This document shows positions 40,609-48,631 of a stretch of DNA of 64,000 nt, piece after piece. How positions within the stretch are numbered: the stretch's first letter is position 1; every line of letters begins with the position of its first letter. Origin of the DNA: JABMQB01 sp963666575. Lineage in GTDB: Bacteria; Bacteroidota; Bacteroidia; Bacteroidales; Prolixibacteraceae. Location of the stretch: assembly GCA_963666575.2 (NCBI GenBank), contig CAXXYG010000003.1:1-64000 (forward strand), given 5' to 3'. The notes below the pieces were generated by a model. That model saw only the letters and a program-made list of their open reading frames with translations, did no database searches and was not told the origin of the DNA. Both the position numbers and the translations under genes were made by a program.

Positions 40609-41844
40609 TTAATCGTACTGCCGCCTCATAAACCATATTTCATTCAGGCTAAAACTAAGGTGTAATTTTAAATAGTTCTCCTGAATAAGGTTGTTTGTAT
40701 TTGTACCGTTTATACCGTATTTCAGGGAAAGGTTCATGTTCGAAATCCTACCGGGCAAAGGCATTCCCACACCAAGGCTAATACTTTTATCGTCGATTAA
40801 ATGGCCACCGAGCTTTAAATACGACGATTCGTAATTAATTCCAAAACGATACACCCAGTTTTTAAACGATTTATTTACAATACGGTGTTCCCAAGGGCGG
40901 AACTCTGCCCCAAATGAAAAGCGGTGCAAATCTTCAAACGCTTCAAATTGTGTTGGGTAAGTTACATCCGACCATTTCTGAAAATGGTAATCAAAAGCAA
41001 CGGTATATTTTGTGCCGTTCTGAATTCCTATACCTACGCCTATTTTTTCAGGAACTTTTAAATAGTCCGAATCAAATTCCTCCGCCTGTACTAAATTGTT
41101 TCCATCATCTAATACTGATAAATAATGTTTTGATGTTAAATCCTGTTGGTTACTGTATGTTACTCCCAACGAATAATCGATTTTTTTAATCTTGAATGAA
41201 TATTGTATTCCATAATCAAAATAAAGGCTTTTCAGGAAATCCTGCCGGTTAATTGTCATTTGCGGGACAATATCTGTTTGATTAATGGTTTCATCCTGAA
41301 TTAAGGACCCGAACATATACGAACTATTAATTCCAACCGAAAGGTGTTTGGTAAGCCTTATAGCATTTGAAAAATAAAACTGGCTTATACCACCACTTCC
41401 AATAAATGTTGATGTATAGGTTGAATTTGACCCCTCAATAAAATTCTCTTTGGCAATATTATAACCCACATTGCTAAATGGGGCTACTCCAATGGAGCCT
41501 GCCAACCAAGAATTATACCTAAAACCCAAAGCAAGGTATTTTATGTTACCGGTATATCTGGTATCTGAATTTCTGTTCGAACTAATATCGGACATTTGCC
41601 CTTCGACACCCATTTCGGAAACAAAATGAAGGCTATCGATTCCTAAATACGAAGCAGGATTAAGGCTGTTTAAATGGGAGCCCGATTTTAACGCAATTCC
41701 TGCACCACCCATGGCTGTACTTACTCCAAAACCCCGGTTCTGAATTTCACCCGGCCCAAATATGGAATAGGGTGAATTGGTATTTTGTGCATTACAAAAA
41801 TTTGAAATAAATAAAATAAAAGATACTATAACAATATGTTTCAT
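40609..41844 (-). CDS. outer-membrane beta-barrel protein, FadL/OmpP1-like
   Basis: A 411-residue protein with a cleavable signal peptide (MKHIVIVSFILFISNFCNAQ) and an AMGGAGIAL motif followed by NPASYLG, typical of the FadL/OmpP1 and PorV-like barrel families, then alternating hydrophobic strands ending in an aromatic-rich C-terminus (LKLHLSFSLNEIWF). It probably transports hydrophobic molecules or serves a secretion system at the outer membrane; which is unknown. It is downstream of the DUF4270 gene (63 bp), so likely co-transcribed. Confidence 0.8.
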   Translation of the reverse strand: MKHIVIVSFILFISNFCNAQNTNSPYSIFGPGEIQNRGFGVSTAMGGAGIALKSGSHLNSLNPASYLGIDSLHFVSEMGVEGQMSDISSNRNSDTRYTGNIKYLALGFRYNSWLAGSIGVAPFSNVGYNIAKENFIEGSNSTYTSTFIGSGGISQFYFSNAIRLTKHLSVGINSSYMFGSLIQDETINQTDIVPQMTINRQDFLKSLYFDYGIQYSFKIKKIDYSLGVTYSNQQDLTSKHYLSVLDDGNNLVQAEEFDSDYLKVPEKIGVGIGIQNGTKYTVAFDYHFQKWSDVTYPTQFEAFEDLHRFSFGAEFRPWEHRIVNKSFKNWVYRFGINYESSYLKLGGHLIDDKSISLGVGMPLPGRISNMNLSLKYGINGTNTNNLIQENYLKLHLSFSLNEIWFMRRQYD

Positions 41845-41907
41845 TGGCTTTGAGTATAAAAAATGTTAAGTGTGCCTGGTTTTCTCACCATAACAAAATG
41901 TATGAGA

Positions 41908-43227
41908 CTAATCATAAAACATAAAATAGAGTTTTAACTTGGTCCTGTATTCCGAATTCTTTCTGCCATCAAACACCAACCTTTTTAATGTTCCCTGTGT
42001 TTGGCTGTCAGGGAACCTGACAATTAATCCATGCCCTTCGTCATAAAAGGCATCACTCAATTCTTCTAAAATAAAATCGGTGATGTCAAATTTATAATAA
42101 GTGGCTTCGCCATAAACTTTGTCGAAATAAAACTCAGCTGGAACCGATACTCCCTCATCATTAAGAGTTATATCAGTAAGCAAATTGTTGTATTTATCCG
42201 AATCGTACAAAATAATTTCGTCGGGCAAACTTATTTGTGAGTAACTGTTTGGGACAGGTTTTAAAACCAATTCAGCTTTATAAAGAATTTTACGGATATC
42301 AAGTTCCAATAAAGTTGCTAATCCCGGAAAATCTAATCTGGAAATTATGCCTGTCCCTGCCTGGACAAAAGTCATATTGCCGGTTTGAGCCGATAAAATT
42401 TCCTCCTTTTGAGTTTTTAGCTGATCAATAAAAGTACCCGACCTATCGGCTGAGATATTATTAAAACAGGTTGATTGTGAATAGATGGGGAAAAGACAAG
42501 TTTCTTCTACTTTTTCTTGGGCGGCATAATGAGTATAAAGTTTTACATTTAAAGATGATTCATCGGTTTTAAATCCAAGAATAGAAGCATCTTCGAGCCC
42601 CGGGCCAACGACCAGCCCTTTAAAGTAGTCGTGAAACTTTTCGGTTGTTGAAAATTCATCGGCATCGTCCAGCAAAAAATTTAAAAACTCTTCGCCCAAT
42701 TCATCGGGCAACCTGATTTCTATTTTTTCATAAAAATTCGGTTTTGGAATAATTTGTATGGAACCCAACGGATTATCATCGAAATAAAACGATGAAGTGT
42801 TATACAATAATAAATCATCGTTTTCTTCAATATCCTCCAACACCCGGTACACATAAATGGTTTGTTGTTTTAGTGTATCGCCAAACGAAGTACCCGTATA
42901 ATTTAACTCAAGTGTTAAGGAATCAAAAATTGCCTTATCATTTATATACATACTGTCGTTCAGCCCTATCTGAAAATATCCTGTTGAAGATACCATCCCA
43001 AAATAATCATCGTAATAATTTCCGACCAATAACGAACCCGAATTAGAAGTCTGAATTGAATCGATTAAAATGGTTGACATTTGAACCGAAAACGTATCAA
43101 CAACAGCTATTGTAGTCAACGATTTAATAAAGTTGCCGCCTATGGAAAAAGAGGGCAGGTTATCTTCATCGGTGCATGAATACACTAATACAATACCAAT
43201 AATAAAAGGAATTATTCTATTCATCAT
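41908..43227 (-). CDS. DUF4270 lipoprotein
   Basis: A 439-residue lipoprotein. The signal peptide ends with V-Y-S-C and the residues after the Cys are acidic (TDEDN), resembling the export signal that sends Bacteroidota lipoproteins to the cell surface. The mature domain is beta-rich (LNYTGTSFGDTLKQQTIYVYRV; LDIRKILYKAELVLKPVPNSY) and belongs to DUF4270, a Bacteroidota family of unknown function. The start is placed at the first of two tandem ATGs (43227); a TTG further up at 43236 is less likely. First gene of a two-gene operon with the barrel protein. Confidence 0.82.
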   Translation of the reverse strand: MMNRIIPFIIGIVLVYSCTDEDNLPSFSIGGNFIKSLTTIAVVDTFSVQMSTILIDSIQTSNSGSLLVGNYYDDYFGMVSSTGYFQIGLNDSMYINDKAIFDSLTLELNYTGTSFGDTLKQQTIYVYRVLEDIEENDDLLLYNTSSFYFDDNPLGSIQIIPKPNFYEKIEIRLPDELGEEFLNFLLDDADEFSTTEKFHDYFKGLVVGPGLEDASILGFKTDESSLNVKLYTHYAAQEKVEETCLFPIYSQSTCFNNISADRSGTFIDQLKTQKEEILSAQTGNMTFVQAGTGIISRLDFPGLATLLELDIRKILYKAELVLKPVPNSYSQISLPDEIILYDSDKYNNLLTDITLNDEGVSVPAEFYFDKVYGEATYYKFDITDFILEELSDAFYDEGHGLIVRFPDSQTQGTLKRLVFDGRKNSEYRTKLKLYFMFYD

Positions 43228-43521
43228 AAAATTCAATTGTTATTATTCAGCTGTCAAAAGAAGAGAAGAAAAGCTGTTATCGAAAGAAATATATACCAAT
43301 GGGACAATTCTATAGGCCATCGGTGGTTTAGTTATTTTATTAAGTTTTATTAACTAAAAAACAACGATAATTCAGTGAATTTCAGAGCTAAGTAGACAAA
43401 CTTTGCGGTTTCATCTACACTTTTTCGTGAATGGCCTATTATCCTTTTATGTTAGCAAACTGTCGCTTACGTTTGCCTAACGAAAAACAATTAAACATCA
43501 GGACATAAAACAAAAACGTTT
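43228..43521. other. divergent promoter region, DUF4270 versus Kelch gene
   Basis: No gene seen in these 294 bp. The right half holds the Kelch promoter candidate overlapped by an inverted repeat (see separate entry). No minus-strand promoter for DUF4270 was recognised. Confidence 0.5.
43451..43481. promoter_or_regulatory. Kelch operon promoter element inside an inverted repeat
   Basis: GTTAGCAAAC (43451-43460) and GTTTGCCTAAC (43471-43481) are near-perfect inverted repeats with one extra C. The TAnnTTTG match TACGTTTG (43468-43475) overlaps the right arm and lies 46 bases before the ATG, so a protein bound to the repeat would cover the promoter. Confidence 0.5.
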
Positions 43522-44535
43522 ATGAAAACCATTATTTTAAATTACCGATTGTTACTTTTTTTAATGGCGATTGGACCACTTAGTTATTCATGCAGCAGCG
43601 ATGACGAGGAAGAATTTTCGGGAAACTGGAGTGAACTATCCGATTTTGATGGTATACCGCGCAGTGATGCAGTTGGTTTTACAATCGGATCGAAAGGTTA
43701 TATAGGAACGGGTTACGATGGCGATGACAGGTTAACTGATTTCTGGGAATATGACCCAAACCAAAATTATTGGATTCAAAAAGCCGATTTCCCGGGTGTA
43801 GCCCGGAACGGGGCGGTTGGTTTTGGTATCGACAACAATGGATATATTGGCACCGGCTATGATGGCGAAAACAAACTCAACGACTTTTGGGAATACAATT
43901 TGACGGAGAATACGTGGGTACAAAAAGCAGATTTTATGGGTACTGGCCGTTATGGCGCAGTAAGTTTTACAATCGCTGATAAAGGGTATATTGGCACAGG
44001 ATACGATGGCAATTACCTGAAAGATTTTTATGCATACTCTCCTGCTTCCGATTCATGGGAAAAAATAATAAGCATTGGTGGTTCAAAACGCCGCGATGCA
44101 GCCTCGTTTGTTATTGATGGGAAAGGTTACGTGGTTTCAGGTGTTGATAACGGCACCTACGAAAACGACTTTTGGGCCTACGACCCCTCTACCGGCTTAT
44201 GGAATGAATTACGAAAAATCACCAACATCAGCGACGAGAGCTATGATGACGATTATACAACTATTACACGGGTCAACGCCATTGGACTGGCATTTAATGG
44301 CAAAGGTTATTTAGCAACCGGAAGTGTAAGTTCCTTGGTAAGCAATATTTGGGAATATGACCCAGCAACTGATTTATGGATTGAACGAACCGAATTTGAA
44401 GGAGCTGCCCGAACCGAAGCGGTTGGTTTTGGTATTGGAAATTACGGCTATATCACAACAGGCCGGAGCTCAAGTTATTACCTCGACGATATATGGAGTT
44501 TTGACCCAACAGCAGAATACGATGAACTTAACTAA
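43522..44535 (+). CDS. Kelch-repeat surface lipoprotein
   Basis: A 337-residue lipoprotein. Signal peptide with lipobox LSYSC, and after the Cys an acidic SSDDEEE that fits a surface-export signal. The rest is six Kelch blades of about 48 residues, each with a GYIGTGYDG-like and W-EYDP-like motif (for example GYIGTGYDGDDRLTDFWEY and GKGYLATGSVSS), forming a six-bladed propeller, a protein- or sugar-binding scaffold. Its last 14 bases overlap the next gene, a sign of coupling. Ligand unknown. Confidence 0.88.
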   Translation: MKTIILNYRLLLFLMAIGPLSYSCSSDDEEEFSGNWSELSDFDGIPRSDAVGFTIGSKGYIGTGYDGDDRLTDFWEYDPNQNYWIQKADFPGVARNGAVGFGIDNNGYIGTGYDGENKLNDFWEYNLTENTWVQKADFMGTGRYGAVSFTIADKGYIGTGYDGNYLKDFYAYSPASDSWEKIISIGGSKRRDAASFVIDGKGYVVSGVDNGTYENDFWAYDPSTGLWNELRKITNISDESYDDDYTTITRVNAIGLAFNGKGYLATGSVSSLVSNIWEYDPATDLWIERTEFEGAARTEAVGFGIGNYGYITTGRSSSYYLDDIWSFDPTAEYDELN

Positions 44536-44893
44536 ACAAACTACCTATTCTATAAGTGCTATTATTTTAGTCGTAATAGCACTTTTTTTATTTAAATCGG
44601 TTTTCTCAACTCCTGATTCTTTAAAAAAAGAAGCTCCAATACCTGTAATCGAAACCTACCGTGTGCAAGGCGGTTGGGGATATTCTATTTTGGTTGAAAA
44701 TAAAATAATTATAAAACAGGATATTATTCCGGCAGTCCAATCAAATAGTCCGTTTCAAACAAAAGAAGATGCACAAAAAACAGGAGAATGGGTTTTAAAA
44801 AAAATTCTTAAAAAAGAACGTCCAACCATCAACGTTTTCGACCTCGATAGCATGCATATTTCTTTTCAAAAAAATAAATCGGTACCCGAATAA
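44522..44893 (+). CDS. DUF4907 membrane-anchored protein
   Basis: A 123-residue protein starting at the ATG at 44522, inside the last codons of the Kelch gene. One transmembrane segment near the N-terminus (about 10-30, SISAIILVVIALFLF), then a small periplasmic domain of the DUF4907 type with VQGGWGYSILVENKIIIKQDIIPA and TKEDAQKTGEWVLKKILK. The earlier start of the frame (44357) lies wholly inside the Kelch gene and is rejected. Likely partner of the Kelch lipoprotein; function unknown. Confidence 0.8.
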   Translation: MNLTKQTTYSISAIILVVIALFLFKSVFSTPDSLKKEAPIPVIETYRVQGGWGYSILVENKIIIKQDIIPAVQSNSPFQTKEDAQKTGEWVLKKILKKERPTINVFDLDSMHISFQKNKSVPE

Positions 44894-45012
44894 AATTAAA
44901 TTTATCCCGGTTTTGAAGTTTGAATTTCACAAATAAAAAAATTAGGGTTAGCGGTAACAAAACAACTTTAAGCGGGCATTTTCCGCTTGGGTTAAATAAA
45001 TATCTGCTTTAA

Positions 45013-45813
45013 TTACTCATGAATAATTAATGAGTGTGAATCGAATGAATAAGCTGAAAAATAACCCAATGCCCCATTTGTAAAATTTGATACCGGATTG
45101 GAAGGTGCTGCCGAGTTAGCCGAATTACCTCCTGTAATTTCCTGCAGTGTAGTAAAATATTCGTAGTTTTTTTCATCAATCGATTGCAACTCTATGGTAA
45201 CTTTATCGCCAATATCAAACAATTTCCGGCGTAACGAAACTTTTATACTCTTACCATTAAACAATTTATCTTTAATGATGTAATTATTATCCGAAGTATT
45301 AATAAATTCACCGTTCACCAATACCTTTATACGGTAATAATTAGCATACGAAACAGGGTCGGTAAAATTACAGGTAACATAATAACCTTCTTTAAAAAGG
45401 AACGATTCTTTTCGATGGACAACACCAATTGAATCAATTTTAACCGGAGGGTACATTAACGACGATGCCTGGTAATTAATACCGTCAATTTCAACCGAAA
45501 GGGTATATTCATGATTCATCATTGGTACAAATTCATTCATTCTGTAAATTCCATTTTCTCCTTCCGATAAAACATTTTTAAATCCCCGCTCATCTTCCAA
45601 AACAACAACTGCACCCATAACTGAATTGTCAGTTAACTCATTAAAATAACTTCCTGACCAGGTAACCCTTACTGAACTTTCATTTTCTGCATTACAAATT
45701 TTTCCCTCAATAACAACCTGAGGATGGGCAACATTTAAGTCAATGTCTATAACCTTTTCGCAGCTACAGATAACCATCGTCAGAAGCAATAGTATGTAGG
45801 AAGTTTTAATCAT
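45013..45813 (-). CDS. DUF4249 lipoprotein
   Basis: A 266-residue lipoprotein with a signal peptide ending VICSC and a mature beta-rich domain; CEKVIDIDLNVAHPQVVIEG is the start of DUF4249, a Bacteroidota family usually encoded beside a TonB-dependent receptor. It follows the receptor gene here by 26 bp. By analogy with SusD it may be a ligand-binding partner of the receptor, but this is inference. Confidence 0.88.
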   Translation of the reverse strand: MIKTSYILLLLTMVICSCEKVIDIDLNVAHPQVVIEGKICNAENESSVRVTWSGSYFNELTDNSVMGAVVVLEDERGFKNVLSEGENGIYRMNEFVPMMNHEYTLSVEIDGINYQASSLMYPPVKIDSIGVVHRKESFLFKEGYYVTCNFTDPVSYANYYRIKVLVNGEFINTSDNNYIIKDKLFNGKSIKVSLRRKLFDIGDKVTIELQSIDEKNYEYFTTLQEITGGNSANSAAPSNPVSNFTNGALGYFSAYSFDSHSLIIHE

Positions 45814-45839
45814 TTGTTTACCTTAAATACTTTTTTCAA

Positions 45840-48161
45840 TTAAAATTTAAACTTATAACTTACCGATGGAATAGCTTTAAATAACGAAACCTGCACAGCT
45901 TCTGAGATTTCAGGATTGTCTTCGTTTTGCCTGAATTCAATAAAATAAGCATTTTCCCGCCCATATGCATTATACACCGAAAAACTCCAGCTCGACTCAA
46001 ACTTCGGAGTTTTTTTGCGCGTCCAAACCAAACCCAAATCAAGCCGGTGGTAATCGGGCATTCGGTACCCATTCCGTTCAGTATAATATGGAACAACCAT
46101 TCCATCAATTTCGTATTTCCCACTTGGGAAGGTTACAGCATCGCCGGAATAAAAAATCCAGGTTGCCGACAATTGAACTTTCTCCGATACGTCGTACATT
46201 GCTACTACCGAAAAATCGTGCGTGCGGTCCTGGCGTACCGGATAGGCTTTCCCGTTGTTAATTTCAGGAAATAAGCGCCTGGTTTTTGACCATGTGTACC
46301 CAGCCCAACCAGTTAAACGCCCCATATTTTTTTTTGCGTAAAACTCAATACCATACGACCAGCCTTTTCCAAAAACCAACTCCGACTCTACTGTTTTGTT
46401 AAAAACTAATTCCGCCCCGTTTTTATAATCGATCTGATTTAGCAGATTTTTATAATACACTTCAATTGAAGTTTCAATACTGTTATTATTCAAATTCTTA
46501 AAATAACCAAATGACAATTGATCAGAAATCTGTGGTTTTACATTATCGCTCGATGGCAACCAAACATCGGTTGGAGTAGTTGTGGTTGAGTTAGATAATA
46601 AATGTAAAAACTGGTAAATGCGGTTGTATGAAGCTTTTACCGAACTCGAAGATGTTAACTTTAAAGTCGCCCCCAACCGGGGCTCCAACCCTCCCTGGGT
46701 TTTTACCAACTCAAATTTATCGTAAACAATAGTATTATCAAGCAATCCGGTTTCGCCAAACTGATAAAATTCGCCTGGCCCAACATTACTAAACAGCGCC
46801 AACCTCAGTCCATAATTTAATTTTAATTTGGCTGAAACATCCTGACCATTTGAAACATACAAGGCACTCTCAATTGCACGCCTTCGCGAAATCTCCATAC
46901 TTGTAAACGATGAACTCCCATCGGCTTTTATTTCACCCGGCAAAATATTGTGGTAAATTATATTCCCGCCAAATTTTAGCGTATTCGAAGAATTTAAATA
47001 GTACGAAAAATCCTGTTTGAAATTCCAATCAAATATTTCAGAACGAATGCCCACATTTAAATCGCCCAACAGATCAATTTGGTAAGAATAATTGCTAAAA
47101 ATAACCGAAGTATTAGAAAACAATTTACTTCCAAAATTGTGATTCCAACGTAATGTTCCTGTGGTACTTCCCCAATTAAATCCAAACCGGTCGTTAAATC
47201 CAAAATTATCGCGGCCAAAATACCCTGAAACAAACACTCTGTTATTAGCATTTATTCGGTAATTTGCTTTTAAATTGATATCGTAAAAAAAGAGGATGCT
47301 GTTTTTTACATTATTGTCGTTCGAAAGAAATAAAAACTGGTCGGCATAGGTTCGCCGTCCGCTTATTATAAACGATCCTTTGTCTTTTACAATGGGACCT
47401 TCAACAGCAGCACTTGATGAGATTAATCCAATATTACCGGTAAAACTGTATTTTTTAAGGTTGCCATCTTTCATTTTTATATCAAGCACCGACGATGCCC
47501 TGCCACCAAATTCAGCCGGAATTGAGCTTTTATACATGGTGGCATCTTTTATAGCTTCCGAATTAAAAACCGAAAAAAAGCCTAACAGATGGGATGCATT
47601 ATACACAGGAGCCTCATCTAAAAGAATCAGATTTTGGTCGATGCCCCCTCCCCTAACATAATACCCCGAATTACCTTCGCCGGCAGGCTTAACTCCCGGA
47701 GTTAACTGAACAATTTTAATAATGTCGCGCTCGCCTAAAATTACAGGGATATTATCAACCATTTTAGGATTAAGCCGCACAGTACCCATTTCAGTAGAAG
47801 AAACATTGTTATCGGGGCTTTGACTCGTAACAGTTACATCTTGTATCTCAAATAATTTTTCAGATAAGTTAATATTAAACCTTGTGTCCCGATCAAGCAA
47901 GATCGAATCAGTTCTAACCTGATAACCTACATATTGAAAAACAAAGGAATATTTACCCTGAGGCAATGTAATGGAATAAAATCCATAATTATTGGTTGAG
48001 GCACCCAGATTGTTGTGTCCTAAAACAAAAATTGTTGCTCCAATTAAATCTTCACCGGTTAAAACATCTTTGATATTGCCACTTAAAGTGAACTTATCTT
48101 GCGATAATCCAATTTGTGATATAAATAAAAGAAGTATGAAAAAATACTTTATGTTAGCCAT
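45840..48161 (-). CDS. TonB-dependent outer-membrane receptor
   Basis: A 773-residue receptor: signal peptide (about 1-20, FFILLLFISQIGLSQ), carboxypeptidase-regulatory-like domain (about 23-105, LSGNIKDVLTGEDLIGATIF), plug (about 115-225, DIIKIVQLTPGVKPAGEG and YVRGGGIDQNLILLDEAPVY) and a 22-strand-type barrel ending in KAIPSVSYKFKF with a terminal aromatic residue. It resembles the non-SusC receptors that pair with DUF4249. It imports an unknown ligand with energy from TonB. First gene of the operon. Confidence 0.93.
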   Translation of the reverse strand: MANIKYFFILLLFISQIGLSQDKFTLSGNIKDVLTGEDLIGATIFVLGHNNLGASTNNYGFYSITLPQGKYSFVFQYVGYQVRTDSILLDRDTRFNINLSEKLFEIQDVTVTSQSPDNNVSSTEMGTVRLNPKMVDNIPVILGERDIIKIVQLTPGVKPAGEGNSGYYVRGGGIDQNLILLDEAPVYNASHLLGFFSVFNSEAIKDATMYKSSIPAEFGGRASSVLDIKMKDGNLKKYSFTGNIGLISSSAAVEGPIVKDKGSFIISGRRTYADQFLFLSNDNNVKNSILFFYDINLKANYRINANNRVFVSGYFGRDNFGFNDRFGFNWGSTTGTLRWNHNFGSKLFSNTSVIFSNYSYQIDLLGDLNVGIRSEIFDWNFKQDFSYYLNSSNTLKFGGNIIYHNILPGEIKADGSSSFTSMEISRRRAIESALYVSNGQDVSAKLKLNYGLRLALFSNVGPGEFYQFGETGLLDNTIVYDKFELVKTQGGLEPRLGATLKLTSSSSVKASYNRIYQFLHLLSNSTTTTPTDVWLPSSDNVKPQISDQLSFGYFKNLNNNSIETSIEVYYKNLLNQIDYKNGAELVFNKTVESELVFGKGWSYGIEFYAKKNMGRLTGWAGYTWSKTRRLFPEINNGKAYPVRQDRTHDFSVVAMYDVSEKVQLSATWIFYSGDAVTFPSGKYEIDGMVVPYYTERNGYRMPDYHRLDLGLVWTRKKTPKFESSWSFSVYNAYGRENAYFIEFRQNEDNPEISEAVQVSLFKAIPSVSYKFKF

Positions 48162-48541
48162 AAATAATTTTTGACGGCGAAAATTACAATAATTTCTTCA
48201 CAAAAAAGGTTAATAAATATTAAGCCCACAAACCCAAAACCAATTAAAATGTTGCTTTTGGAATGTTATTTTCTCGTATATTATTTACTATCAAAAAATT
48301 TTAAAGCTATTATATTGCTACTGAGAATACAATTGCTCAAATCAGAATAAACCAAACATTATTTCTTCTGATTTTTAAAACTTCAAATAATAGTTCTATA
48401 ACATATTTTATAGAATGAAACTATAAATTTTCCATCCTCAAAAATATGTTCGGCACAATACAACAATTGCACACACTGACCCACAACACATTACTCAATT
48501 CAAAGAAAATAAACTATAAAAAATTCTAAAAAAAATCCACC
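48162..48541. other. divergent region between TonB receptor and EF-G2
   Basis: About 380 bp of AT-rich sequence with no gene seen; the EF-G2 promoter follows it. No clear promoter for the TonB receptor was found. Confidence 0.5.
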
Positions 48542-48571
48542 TTGATTGTTAAGTAATTATTACTATTTTTG
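48542..48571 (+). promoter_or_regulatory. consensus Bacteroidota promoter for EF-G2 gene
   Basis: TTG (48542-48544), 19 bases, TATTTTTG (48564-48571): the best match to the Bacteroidota consensus in the window. It implies a leader of about 54 nt before the ATG at 48632. Confidence 0.6.
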
Positions 48572-48631
48572 GTAACCTTTTTTTGATGGAAATCAAAAAT
48601 TTAGCTAAAATATAAACCAAAAGACATAAAA

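Noticed and set aside
44357..44521. Upstream extension of the DUF4907 frame
   Set aside because: These 55 codons lie entirely inside the Kelch gene in another frame; the ATG at 44522 gives a proper membrane anchor.
45927..46274. 115- and 98-codon plus-strand ORFs antisense to the TonB receptor
   Set aside because: Both lie inside the receptor gene on the opposite strand and have no recognisable domains.
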